Shown in pieces: positions 25,190 to 39,100 of a DNA stretch of 64,000 nt. The notes beneath the pieces were generated by a model that was given only the letters and a program-made list of their open reading frames with translations, had not been told where the DNA came from and ran no database searches. Both the position numbers and the translations under genes were made by a program. Numbering within the stretch: position 1 is the stretch's first letter; every line of letters begins with the position of its first letter. The DNA is from Bugula neritina (Eukaryota > Bryozoa > Gymnolaemata > Cheilostomatida > Bugulidae): NCBI GenBank assembly GCA_964035545.1, contig OZ037770.1:7758473-7822472 (forward strand). Reading direction: 5' to 3'.

Positions 25190-25620
25190 AAAGACAGTGT
25201 TGTAATGGGATTCATAAGTATGTGTATTTGTCTTCTCTTGTTGTTGCATGTGTGTGGGGTGCGCAACTCTAAGTTTGACATTAATATTGGACATAGTGTG
25301 GGTGTGGCTTGTGTGAGTGTTGTAGCTATATAACCTAGTGTAAATGGTACAATGGGGATACTTTAGATTGGTTGAAGAACGATTGAGGATATTTATATAG
25401 AATGTATGCGACCCAATTAGAATGTGTTAGAGTACGTTAGTGAGTGCTAGCCCACGATCATAGACTGAGGAGCACCACCAGCCAACTACTCTAACCCGAA
25501 GTCTCAACTTCACCCCTACGGACGGACGGGAGCTGGAGTTACCTTGCAGCCAAGCCATTAACCCGTAACTGTACACTGACCCCAAGCTTACCCCATGGCT
25601 ACAATATGTATATTATTCGG
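25190..25620. mobile_element. Possible solo LTR or promoter-like repeat
   Basis: GC-richer block with TATATAA at about 25328, TTTATATAG at 25392 and a C-rich 3' part (CCCCTACGGACGGACGGG). TG at the left and CA near the right end would fit an LTR, but no coding part, primer site or TSD was found. Confidence 0.25.
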
Positions 25621-25894
25621 TGAGTTTACGTTACTCAAAATTAGCAAAATCTCACCACAACAACAGTCCTAAAATTTCAAGCCATGACTCCATAAAATAG
25701 TAATCATGTCATCACTGTATTCTAGCATTAAGAACCCAGCGACTAGAAACTAAAGATGTGATGTTGCACAGGTGACGCAGATTTAAAAATTTTTTTTCGA
25801 AATTATTTCAAGACTGCTACCCTTGCCAATACTAATGAGCTGCTTTAGTGGCTGTGGAAAGTATACCCCCACCTCCCACGCATTTAATACCTGC

Positions 25895-26640
25895 AGCAGA
25901 GGACGTGACATCATATGATATTGTTAAAGTTCCAAGAGGCAATAACTTTGTTGGCGATGCTGCAATCCCATGCGGCACCGCACCACTCCTTACGGTGGCG
26001 CTGCTGGAACCCCCACCGGCCAATCAGAGCCAACCCCTTTGGATATAAACAGCACCTTCCGGCGTCCAGCTTCAGCTAGAACATAACTGTCATGTAGACT
26101 AAGATAATATTGTGTAGCTTTTCTATATGCGTATTCTTTTGCAATTGCTGATAACTCTACTTGTATCTAATTAGACTTGAAATATAGATCTTTCACAAAC
26201 GCTAACTACTTCGATTTCTCTGTCAAACCTTATAGTAAGTCACCCAGCAGTGATTTGAGTATGCAAATAATGTATTGGTTGGGGGAAGTACTCCTTCCTA
26301 AACACTTATGTTATTTTATGGTGCAACTAATGTCTCAAAGACGACAACTCCGTTAGCAATGCCGCAGTCCTGTGAGACACCACATCACTCTCTACGGTGA
26401 CCCCGCCGGAACATTACCTTAACCAATCAGGATCAACCCCTCATCTATAAACAATGCCTTCCGGTGCCCACAGCAGTTTAAGTGACAGTAGTTAAGCAAA
26501 TAGGTTAACTTTGTGCAACTGTTACTGATTATGCTCTTTTCTCTTTTCTAATTATATCTGATTTTTATTGTGCGTGATTAACTTACTAATACAGTTCTCC
26601 CGTTAAACTATCAACTAGTTCGGTTCTTCACATAACCCAA
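25895..26640 (+). repeat. Tandem diverged duplication with CCAAT and TATA motifs
   Basis: Two diverged units. Copy 1 has GGCGATGCTGCAATCCCATG, CCTTACGGTGGC, CCAATCAGAG and GATATAAACAGCACCTTCCG (25955-26060). Copy 2 has GCAATGCCGCAGTCCTGTG, CTCTACGGTGAC, CCAATCAGGA and CTATAAACAATGCCTTCCG (26357-26465). The offset is about 400 bp. Order and spacing of the CCAAT and TATA motifs are conserved, as in LTRs or duplicated promoters. Confidence 0.65.
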
Positions 26641-26998
26641 CAGTGGATATGCAGTAATCACTTGAACACACAATAACACCCACTGGAGACTGCAACGTAA
26701 CACCTTTTAAAAAGGTAAATTGTTTGGATATAAAAATATTTACAACATTATTTTTTTTATAAAAAATTAACTTGCTCAATTTTTCAGATTTCTGTAGTTT
26801 CACCAATTAACCCACATTCGTTTCATGCACCAACATCGAAAATTTCAGTTTAGATAGCACTATTTAAGACATTATAGGCTTTACAAACTAAACTGCCTCA
26901 AAATGACATGCAAAATCAAGTATTTCATCAATAAAACATAAAAATTACTAGCTAGTAATGTATAAATCAAATAAAGAAACATCTTTGTATACTAATAA

Positions 26999-27004
26999 TT
27001 TATT
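26999..27004 (-). terminator. Likely polyadenylation signal of SMG8
   Basis: AATAAA on the minus strand about 155 nt after the SMG8 stop codon. Confidence 0.4.
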
Positions 27005-27157
27005 GAAAATGGAGATATTTTCTTCAAATTTACAAAATAATTACAAAAATGCAGTGTTACTGGTGCAGACTGTATTTAATTCACAAATCAGTATTTACTA
27101 AAAATATAATTAGTACAAACTGATAGCATATAGAGCTAGATAGTGTGATAAAGTTTC

Positions 27158-30100
27158 TCATGTGAGGGGGTCACTGGTGTTTCTGAAGCTAAACGTTCCT
27201 TTCAGAAGTCTGCAGGAGACCATACTGGCAGCGTCTGTAGGCAGCGGGTAGTGACCTTTCTCATCAACATAGAAATGTCTGAGTAAACGTGTTAAGAATA
27301 TAACAGCTATATACTAGTTTATGATATAATAATATGTAGCAGCCATTGTCTAGTGGTTAGAGCACTGGCTTAGTAAACACAAGGACAGAGATGATGGCAG
27401 GAAGGGCATTTAGTCACCATTGCTCTTGTGTTGCAACAGAAAACAAGTTCTTATTCCACTTGAAAAACCTATTCCATCAGGAGTCCTCACAGGGATAGCG
27501 ACTATAAAGTATAAACCCCTGTGAGTTTATGATATATTATCAATATGAAGCAGCTATGGGCTGCTGACCTAGTATGACACATTTATTGGTGATGTCAGCA
27601 GAGGTGCTTCCAATTATAAATGCTTGTGTGACACAAGCCCTTGGACTACTTAAAAACCTGACTATTAGAGGTTGTCACATAAAGTCTAACTAAATGTAGT
27701 TGTTAGACTAGTGTATGGGATATTACATACAGGCACTGTAATGTGATATACATACTCAGAAAGGTGCAAGTGCTATAGCATAATACACAACACAGCAGTA
27801 TACTGTACACCTACTGTAGTATGTTAGAAATACAGCTACAGCAGTATGCTGTGCAGTTACTGTAGTATGCTGTACAGATACTGTAGTATGATGTACAGTA
27901 CTGTAGTATAATGTACAGTTACTGTGGGATGATGTAAAATTACTGTAGTATAATGTACAGTTACTGTGGTATAATGTACAGTACTGTAGTATAATGTACA
28001 GTTACTGTGGTATAATGTACAGTACTGTAGTATGATGTACAGTAACGTAGTAAAATGTACAGCACACAGTAGTCTAATGTACAATACTGTAGTAAAAGTA
28101 GTAAAATATTAACACAAGGATACGGTAAACGCATGACCCAAACTCCATTAGCAGGAAGTTTGATGGGCCCATCATGTGACGGAAGAAACAGTGGACACAG
28201 GGCTGAGGCTGGTTGGATCTTAGGCAATAGACTGACGACCAGGCTGTCTATCTCAGGGGTGCAGACATAAATATGTCGGAGTTGTCCCACACAACCATCA
28301 CTAAAATGGAAAACACATGAATAAAACTAAACAATATCTCCAATATGAGTTGACTTCCATATTTAATAGCCTTGGCCTGTTCAGACAAAGAAGCATAAAA
28401 AAAGTATAACAGACAGACACTCAATAATTAATATATGACAAGACACATATATAATATGTATATGTAGTAGATTATGGAATTAATATATGACAAGACAGCT
28501 ATATAATATGTATATGTAGTAAATTATGGAATTAATATATGACAAGACAGCTATATAATATGTATATGTAGTAGATTATGGAATTAATATATGACAAGAC
28601 AGCTATATAATATGTATATACAGTAGATTATGGAATTAATATATGACAAGACAGCTATATAATATGTATATGCAGCAGATTATGGAATTAATTGGTTCTG
28701 AGAATATAAAGATACTAATTTAATATGCTGACTTTATAAATAATATTTAGTACATTGTAAGTACATCACATGGTTAAATAGTATGAGTGTTAAACTGGGT
28801 TTACAGTCTAAGCACATGGGGCAACAACTTCCAAAAGTGAGATATATGAATAGTGATAGAGATATATGAATATAGTGATAGAGATATATGAATATAGGGA
28901 TAGAGATATATGAATATAGTGATAGAGATATATGAATATAGTGATAGAGATATATGAATATAGGGATAGAGATATATGAATAGAAAGACACTCACTTCTT
29001 AGGACACGGAGTGTACAGAGGCATGTCCATGGTAAGTAATTTGTTTGCATTATCTTTGACAGAGGAGCCCGGAACTTTGATAACCTTGTCTGGTGAGCTG
29101 CACATGAACCTGTGACCTTGCGGACAAGTGTAGGCATCCCCGATGTATATCTTAGCTGTAGTATCCACTACGTCTGCATACAACAGTGAGGCTAACGAGT
29201 TACATGTGAACTAAACAAGATCACATATCTGTTTATTTTTATCGGCTAGAGTTCTACTTAAACTTGATAGAATTTTATTCTTCAACTTGACGGAATTATT
29301 GTTTTTACTGCACATAATTTATTCTACAGTAACCATATTAGATCTTTAGCAATCCAAGTGATTTTACTAATTACTACACATCTAGTAGCCTGTAATCTAT
29401 TGTATGCTTTTGAAACACTGCAACACTGCAGTTGCAATATATGAGAAAATACCATATTATATATCAAATAACAGAGCTAATGCATGAACCAATCAAAACA
29501 AGCCAAGTTTACAAAGGCTCACGTTTCCTGGGCGCCATTTTTTTCCTCTGCTTATATGAAGTCGGTTCTCCAACATGAGGCCAGGCCTGTCCCTTCACTA
29601 TCCCTTTGATAACCACTTCCCACGGCAACAGGAAGTTGGTAGAAGGAAGAAAGCCTGGTTGGTCCAGACCTGAGAATACCATGTATATATTAACATAGAT
29701 ACGCAGCTAGACTAGGTAGTCGTATCATAAAGAGTGGCTGACACACACCACATCTTCCAAGCATCAGTAAAGAAATAAATAAGATTGTCTAACAGCAGTG
29801 ATCACAACCTCACTCTTTAATAATATCGGTTATAGTCAGGTTAGTTAATGGCTGACATCCAGAAAAACATAACGTCTAGAAATCTGAGAAAACCTTCTAA
29901 TAATACAGTCACCAAATAGATTTAGCAAACAGCGTATGAGGAATTAGTCAAACAGGAAACAGAAGTTCTGTGCAGTAATTACATCACAACTTAACTAAGT
30001 GAAAAATATAAATTCCTGTAGTTTATGAATGCCATCTACAATTTATAACTCAAGATTTGCATGATTTTCAGATTATTTGTAAGACACTGTATGCAAATAT

Positions 30101-33100
30101 CACCAGTGTATGACTGTGCAAACCTGTGGCAGGACTATAGCTAGAGTAGGTCCCTAAACAAGTGAGAGCCCAGGAAGGGTAGTCAGGGAGTAGCCCTTTA
30201 GTACTAGTGTTGGTGAGCATGTGGCTGAGGTAGCCATGTTTCTCCTCTATTCCTTCCTCTGTGACTATTTCTAAATGGTCTTCAGGTACCGATACTTCTG
30301 TTTTTGTAACCACATCATGTCTAATGTGTCCTTGACCTGCACAAGTTTAGTCTATTTTAAACATGTACCTGGCCATTAAAAGTTACTCTGACTATATTCT
30401 CACTCTGACTACTCTCACTCTGACTATATTCTCACTTTGAATATACTCTCACTTTGACTATACTCTCACTCTGACTGTACTCTCACTCTGACTATTATAC
30501 TCTCACTCTGACTATACTCTCCCTCTGACTATATTCTCACTCTGAATACATTCTCACTCTTACTGTACTCTCACTCTGACTGTACTCTCACTCTGACTGT
30601 GCTCTCACTCTGACTATGCTCTCACTTTGACTATACTCTCACTCTGACTATATTCTCACTCTGACTGTACTCTCACTCTGACTGTACTCTCACTCTGACT
30701 ATATTCTCACTCTGACTGTACTCTCACTCTGACTATACTCTCACTCTGACTATACTCTCACTCTGACTATACTCTCACTCTGACTGTACTCTCCCTCTGA
30801 CTATATTCTCACTCTGACTATATTCTCACTCTTACTGTATTCTCACTCTGACTATACTCTCACTCTGACTGTACTCTCACTCTGACTGTACTCTCACTCT
30901 GGCTATACTCTCACTCTGACTGTACTCTCACTCTGACTGTACTCTCACTCTGACTATATTTTTACTCTGACTATATTCTCACTCTGACTATATTCTCACT
31001 CTTACCGTACTCTCACTCTGACTGTACTCTCCCTCTGACTATATTCTCACTCTGACTATATTCTCACTCTTACTGTATTCTCACTCTGACTATACTCTCA
31101 CTCTGACTGTACTCTCACTCTGACTGTACTCTCACTCTGGCTATACTCTCACTCTGACTGTACTCTCACTCTGACTGTACTCTCACTCTGACTATATTTT
31201 TACTCTGACTATATTCTCACTCTGACTATATTCTCACTCTTACCGTACTCTCACTCTGACTGTACTCTCACTCTGACTGTACTTTCACTCTGACTATATT
31301 CTTACTCTGACTATATTCTCACTCTGACTATATTTTTACTCTGACTATATTCTCACTCTGACTATATTCTCACTCTTACCGTACTCTCACTCTGACTGTA
31401 CTCTCACTCTGACTATATTCTTACTTTGACTATATTCTCACTCTGACTATACTCTCCCTCTGACTATATTCTCACTCTGACTATATTCTCACTCTGACTA
31501 TATTCTCACTCTTACTGTACTCTCACTCTGACTATATTCTCACTCTGACTGTACTCTCACTCTGACTGTGCTCTCACTCTGACTATACTCTCACTTTGAC
31601 TATACTCTCACTCTGACTATACTCTCACTCTGACTATACTCTCACTCTGACTATACTCTCACTCTGACTATACTCTCACTCTGACTATACTCTCACTCTG
31701 ACTATACTCTCACTCTGACTATACTCTCACTCTGACTATACTCTCACTCTGACTATACTCTCACTCTGACTATACTCTCACTCTGACTATACTCTCACTC
31801 TGACTATACCACCAACTTACTTAGACTGTTGAAATAACTCTGGTGGTCTGACATAGTTGTGAGCTCATCTTCTTCATTCTTCAACTTGCCGATATTTATC
31901 TGAGCCAGTTTATGAACTAAAGCCTAGTATACAGACGAATAAAGTGGAAACACACTAAATAACTTGATAGCATAGTGCATGCCTGCAACAAAACTACCTG
32001 AAACATTAGAAGTTCTTTAATTTTTGTGATTTAGAGCTCACATAAATTAATCTTTGCAAGATCTCCTTTAATTAATTTCAATGGAACTTTCTACTAAAAT
32101 TTCCTAATTACTTTTTTTTAGAAGTGCTCAAATAAGAGCAACTAGATTTCAGTGAACTCCTTATACACATGTAGAGTAACTGCTTCCAATTTCTACATTT
32201 TAACAACTTAAACAAAGGTCTACCCCTCTACCTCATCAGAGTCTTCCTCCTTTTTCTCAGCTTCCACCTTGTCATCTGGTGTTGAAGTAGGCAGGGCAGT
32301 GTGAGAGGGCGTGGCAGAACGAATGGGCGGAGATACGGGAGCAGCAACGTATACAGGAAAGGGAATATTTTGAAGTTTACTGCAACATCCTTTAGACATA
32401 TCTTCATACACCAGGTAGTTGGCCTCCTACAAACACAAGAATCCACTGTAGCAACACAGGGGAAGGTTCAGTACTGCCTGGTGAAACTGTGACTTCAAGG
32501 ATAACATATAGCCAGTTACAGTAATTGTCAAATGAGTAGGGTGTCTGGCCCAGGGATCGAGTTTGTTTACATACCTTAGCAGTGAATGGATCTCCAATAT
32601 TGTTCAGGGTTCTGCCACAGTTACATGCTACAGTGAAGCTGACAGAAGTGCTGTGTTCGCTACATGGCAACTTTTCATTATCTTCTGTGATTGGCTCATT
32701 TGGTAGCCTGTGTAACTAAAGAACAAGGCAATGAGGTTATTTAGTACACAGTCTAGCAACAAGATTCAGTGATGTAAAGCTAGAAGAGAGAGGAAACACA
32801 ACATAGCAACTAACCTGATGTATACAGTGACTGCCAGAGAGACTGCTTGACTCACACAGTCTGTGGCCGTTCTCCCAATACTTAGTACAATCTCTCTTAA
32901 TACGGGCTAGGTAGGTTTGCAGAGCCGGCCCTCTGCCACTTGCAAGCATAACGTGTTGAGCTTTGGCTAACTGTAACAAAAAACAATAAAAGATTTGAGA
33001 ACAGTGCATAATACAACATTTGAGAATTTGGCAAACCTAACTAAAATCATCCAACGTTCCAGAAAGCAGCAGAAAACGTGCTAGAAAATATCTGGCAGCG

Positions 33101-36100
33101 GTACACTCAGAATAGATGAAAAAGAAGTGCTACTTTATGTAGGGTGTCTAGTTGACACATATCTGCACAGAGACAAAGACTCATGAACCACATGCTGAGC
33201 ACAGTTTCACATATATTCATGCTATACAAGTCACCATATAAAGTGTGTTCTAGTGTATATAAACACAGTTTGTCAGTATTATCACTAACTAATAGAGTTA
33301 TTTGTCTCCTATGATATAACAGTATCGCCTGCTTCTCATGACAAGACATATAGTCTAGAAGTAACCTTCCAAAAAGTGCTCAAAAAATTGGCTTATTACA
33401 CTTTACTAGGTGGCCACTCAAAAAAAATTGTTTCTAGATCAGAATTTTGTGCTGATTCTGAATCTACAAACTCTAGAATTCTATTTCTACCCAAACTCAA
33501 GTTATTGCAAAAAAACAAATCGACATTTTGGATGGGTGATAAAAAGAAATGTGGATTGTGCAAAATAGTATCCAATTTTATCAAGCTATCTTGAAAAAAA
33601 AAATTTATTTGCTGAAATATCAAAAATAATTGCCTCTTTTTTAGAATTATATGCTGATACTGAATTTAAAGACTGCAAGACGCTATCTCAAATTAAAACC
33701 AAGTTGTTTATATAAACATATATGTTTGTTATGAATCGACATATTGCATGCGGCATAAGCATGCAGAATAGTTGTATGACCAAGCTATTTATACAAAAAT
33801 AAAAAAATTCATGCTGATGTGTGAAAAAAACTATATTTATAAAATTATAGTACAAAATAAATGTTGAAATAAATAAGTATTGAAATCTTTTGAGCACAGT
33901 CCAAGTGAATCATTTGCTAGTCTGTCAGTATAGCCGTTAAACGTCTGCAAAAATCAACAAGATTCTGTAAAATTATTTAGAGAAACAGAAGCATGAGAGA
34001 TGATCAAAATCAAATTGGTTGCAGCAAAATATATAACAAATGTCTAAAAAAGTACTTTATTATGAAAAAGTATTCTCGCCATCATTGTCACTGCCGTCAG
34101 TCTCATCAGCTTCTTCCCCAATATAGAGCTTCTTTTCAGACAATCCTTACATTGACAAACATCAGTGCATGCACTGCATTTGAGACTTCTGACATCCACA
34201 TCTTGATATGTTGCAGCTGGTCTTACAGGAGCAGTTTAAACTTTGCAATATACATGTTCAGGTGCGGAAGCTTGAATCATCTACTTTATATTTATGCTGC
34301 CATGATTCTCAACAATCTTTTCATAATGTTGTGGGGGTGGTGCATCAATATAGGCTGTTGTCACCCTTCTCCAAATGGCTGCCTGATAATTTGCTTTTTT
34401 TACGTGCAAATTTAATTCATCTTTTGTTGGAGGCAAACTGTTTTAAGTTATTTTAGACGGTTAACAAAATACAGTGTACCGGACATTATCTATATTTGAA
34501 TTTCCTGCTCCATAAAGTTTATAGACAAATAACAAATTGTTCTACTAATTCAGCCGCTGCAATGGCTTACAGCTTAAAATACTTCCTAAGGTGTTCAAAG
34601 CTTCCCATACATTATGGATATTTTCTCAAAAGAGAGTAGGCTATGCGCCATCCTTTTTCATAAGAAGCACTATAGTCCAATAACAACCTGTTAAAGCATG
34701 AAATCCAGTAAGTGCTGCACTCAACTGCAGTCCAGATTTATTTGCTGCAATGTTTACTTCCAAATACCTTATATGATTATGGTTTTCTCCCAGATAGACC
34801 CTGTTTTTATTTTGTTACCATATATATATATATATAATAATATTACCTATATAACTGTTGTATTGATTGCTAAATAGCTAATATGCTAATAGCTATAGCA
34901 GCTAACATGAATTATCTAGAATAATATTATATTATTTTTACGAATTTGTGTGAGGCAAAAAGTAGTAATACATTAATAATAGACACTATCTTTAATGGAT
35001 ACTTATTAACTAAATATTTTTTCAAACAACAGGCAAGATGTATAAAATATACAAAATTACTAGGTTAATGCAAATCAAAGGAATTTATTTATGTGCTAAA
35101 TAACAAGCAATTGATCCAAGTTTATTTAAATATACATATATTTCAATAATATTAAAGGAAGTTGCACATGAAAATACATTTTACCAAAATAAATAACTAG
35201 GGTCTATGTAGGAAATTTAGCCTAGCCTGATCTATCTATAATATAATATACTATAATATATTAATATAATATAATTAGTAAGAAGGTAATGTTTTGCAAA
35301 CAGCGAGACTTGAGATGAAAACATCAGTGTCTTAAGATTTGATTATTACACGTAGGATTATGATGTTCATAAAATACTTTGCATGTAACAAAGTTTGTGT
35401 ACCTGCCTTCTCATGATCTAATTGGAAGCATTTGAGTTCTGCTTTCTTAGGAATTCCACCATGTTTGAAAAATTGTAGCTGAACGCAATTTTTTTGGGTA
35501 TGCAACAACTATAATAACAATATTTTTACTTCATATTTCACACAAAAATGCACCAGTCTCAAATTCAGCTTGTTTTATTTGCTGATAAGAAATTATTATT
35601 TTTGTGACAAATGGCACACATAAAAAAAGTACATGCCTATGATCTTTGAATAAGGCAGCCCAAGATCATTTTGCTAATGGGTGGCCTAAATGTAACCATA
35701 TATATTTTAAATTATAGGGAAGCTTTAGGGTATTCCTTCTGTAACTATAACTGAGCTAAATTGACTCTAGAGTCATTCTATCAAGATAGTATAAAAATAT
35801 CCATTTAATTTAACCAATAGCATTGTTTTAAAAACCAAATTGCTTATTTATATATAGTTCAGCCTAAATTTATTGGCAAAGCTTAATTGCACACGTTTAA
35901 AATATTTTGTTCCGGAGTCCAGATCAACCTGCTCATGCTTTTCATTAATTTTTTTGTAAAAGTAGTTATCATAATAACAATCGTGAAGAAAATCATTATT
36001 AGACACAGATTTACTTATAATTCGGCTTTTTTATAGCCGATCAATAATAATGTTTGCCTTATAACTGAAAAACCCATTCCTTTGCTTGTTTTCGTCCATA

Positions 36101-39100
36101 TAGTCCACTTTTTTTCAGATTTTTAGACAAGAAAATCACTAGAATTAAACTCAGAGAAGTGAAAAGCACATCTATGATTATCTGCAAAAGTTTTTGCTTG
36201 TACATATAATAAACTAGCTTCAATAATTTCAAGATAATATTTAATAGATTTGGACAAAGTTGTGGGGAAACAACTCCTGTAAAATTTTAAAGAGTTTTTG
36301 TGACTAACTAGGTGGATAGAAAAATTTAGAGTTTTTATAACAGAATATTGAAAAGAGCATCTATAATTATCAACAAAATTATTTTGCTTATATAAAATAA
36401 ATTAGCTTGAATAATTCCAAGATATTTAGCTGATTCACAAAAACGTTAAGAGAAAACAACTCCTGATCAATTTTAAAAGTTTAAAGCGCTTTTGTGGCTA
36501 GCTGGGTGCACAGAACAGTCTAGAGTTTTCACAGATTAATTAGGACCCTACAAACTTTCCATTTCTAAAAAAATTGCGTGGCCACCTCTCGGAGTGTAAT
36601 GAGTGAAAGATAATTGGAGGTTACTTCTAGACTAATAACGTAGAATCACCTGTTCTTGATGAACTCCTTCAGTGTAATGCTCTGGCAGGTTCTCTCTGTA
36701 TGCTTTATCAGCAAACTGCAGCACTTTTAAACATCTGCTGTCAGAAAACCTTTGCTCTATTTCTATGGTTGACTTCAGGTCTGTAAACACTGAATGAAGT
36801 CGAGATTTGTCTCCCTTAGCGGGGGCACTCTTCACTATCAATGTGTAGAGTTGAGACGCCACAGCTAGCCATGTGTCTAGCTTAGCAACCTAACAGCAAG
36901 CAGACTGAATAAATAAAGTCACATATAAGGTTTTATTAGTAAAATGTCAGTCTATTCCACTAAACCTGTCTGTTCAGCTACCATCCATCACTATAAACAG
37001 CTGAATACAACATCTGCACACATTCACTATTATAAGCAGTTTCGGTAAAATGTTTCAAAGCAGTCAGATTAGTCTCTGTAACCTGTGTCAGAGGAAAGCT
37101 AGCAAATCTCTGAAACTATAATATTACCAATGAATGGTTGAAAATCGTTGACACAGATAAAAAATAATTAATAATTAAAAAGGGCTCACAATCACATCTA
37201 ATTAAATACAATTTTAGACTGCTAAGAGATGTATATCAGAACAAAGAAATTAAATTATTAAACTTGAAAATTACAAGAAAAACCGGTATTCAGATATAAC
37301 AGCAAAATGTGGTGATATTTTGTAAAGGCAAATACAGTTCAATGAAAATGGAGGCCTTCACAAATATGAGTTCAATTATTTTAAAAAACACAATTAATGT
37401 ATAGCCAATTGTATGCTTAGTTGTGACATACTGCTAGCCTCAATCTTATATCACATGTCACAATCTTTCACGTCAGTTTCCAGGTGACATGATACAATGG
37501 GAAGGGTTATCCCAGTTAATGTCTAAACAATGTAGTTTATATAACTTTAAGATATTATTTATTATCATGGTATATATTATGATGAGAGATTTTGGTAGTT
37601 CAACTAAATTAAATTTAGCGTTTTTCATAACTAAATAATTATATGAAAAATAGCACAGTAACATTGACAAAAGTTGGATAAACCAGGCACACAGGCTAAT
37701 TAAAGTTAATGCTGTTAGCTGGAAAACCTACTCACATTGCATGGATTTGATACAGGATTACGACCAATAGAATCATCAAAACCTGGTCCATGAACCAAGT
37801 CTACATGCTGCATTAGCATTTCTTTGAATAAATGGGAGTCGTCAGCCTTGAGCCCTTCTACAAAATAAAAACACAAGTAGAAAAATTGCTGCAACTGAAG
37901 TATTATTGAACAAATCACATATTATAACTACATAGTAAGAATAATAAAGTCATTTAGACTATCATTACAAATAATAAAAGTAGCAAAACAAACCTAAGGT
38001 TTCACCAGCAATGCAGAGATCAAACAGTTTGAAAATATTCTCTTTAGAGCGAAGCCCTTCATTGGCTGACATGATGTGAACGAACTGCTGATTGGCTGGA
38101 AGAGCAAACAAGGCTGACTTGGGGTTATTTGTAATAATTCTAGTTTTTCTAAGCACTCTATAAATAACATCTTCCAATTGATCTTGCTTTTTTCTAATAC
38201 TCTGTGCAAAGAAGAATAAAACACAAACTGATGACATATGCAATATGAGCCATAAGAGGAAGCACTAGTAGTGATTGATAGTACTAGTTGTAAGTAATAC
38301 TACTAGTTATGAGTAATAGTATGAGTTGTGAGAGATAGTATGAGTAATGAGTAGTTAGTGAGTTGTGAGTAATAGTATTAGTAATAAGTAATAGTATTAG
38401 TTGTGAGAGATAGTATTAGTTGTGAGTGATAATATAAGGAGCTAATATGGGTTGTGAAAGACAGTATGAATAGTGAGTAATGGTATAAGCTATGAGCAAA
38501 TAGTCAAGTAAAATAATAAAATAATATTACACGTTACAAGGCTCTTATAAATAAATGTAGGTGATATCAATGAGAGATTGTATAAGTAAACTGAATACAT
38601 TCTATGTGAAGTCAGTGTGACAGAAGCTGTGACTCACCGTAGCATCTGACAGAAGATGTTTGTTAACTGGATTGAAGAGAAACAAGAGGCGAGGACACAC
38701 TGGCCTACCAGCCAGGCACCACGACTTTGGCAAATCTAACTTCTTCAGCTCATCCTCCAGATGCAATTTATTTCTACATTTAGGCAACACATAAAGTATT
38801 GATGAAATAATTTTAAACTCTCATTTTGGAAAAATGAAAATGTGATTTCTAGAACAAAATGCAACATAAAATAAAATTCATAATACAGTTGAGAAATGAA
38901 CAAAAATTTGCTTGATTTTTGCTAAAGGTTGAGAAAGGAGCTCGACTATGCATTAAATGAAATCTATGATTGCTGCACAACTGCGACATAATATTAAAAC
39001 AATGTTTAGAAGACAGGCAAATTATTGAAATGGCTTAATTCTTTGAAACTAAATGAACACATTTCGCAGCTCAGTTTGGTAACCTCTTATCTCACAACAC

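Noticed and set aside
30380-31807. CRISPR or satellite locus
   Set aside because: Same reason: contiguous 17-bp repeats with no spacers, inside SMG8 intron 11.
33993-34456. 140- and 82-codon plus-strand ORFs in SMG8 intron 7
   Set aside because: Inside the putative transposon, overlapping frames, no recognisable domain.
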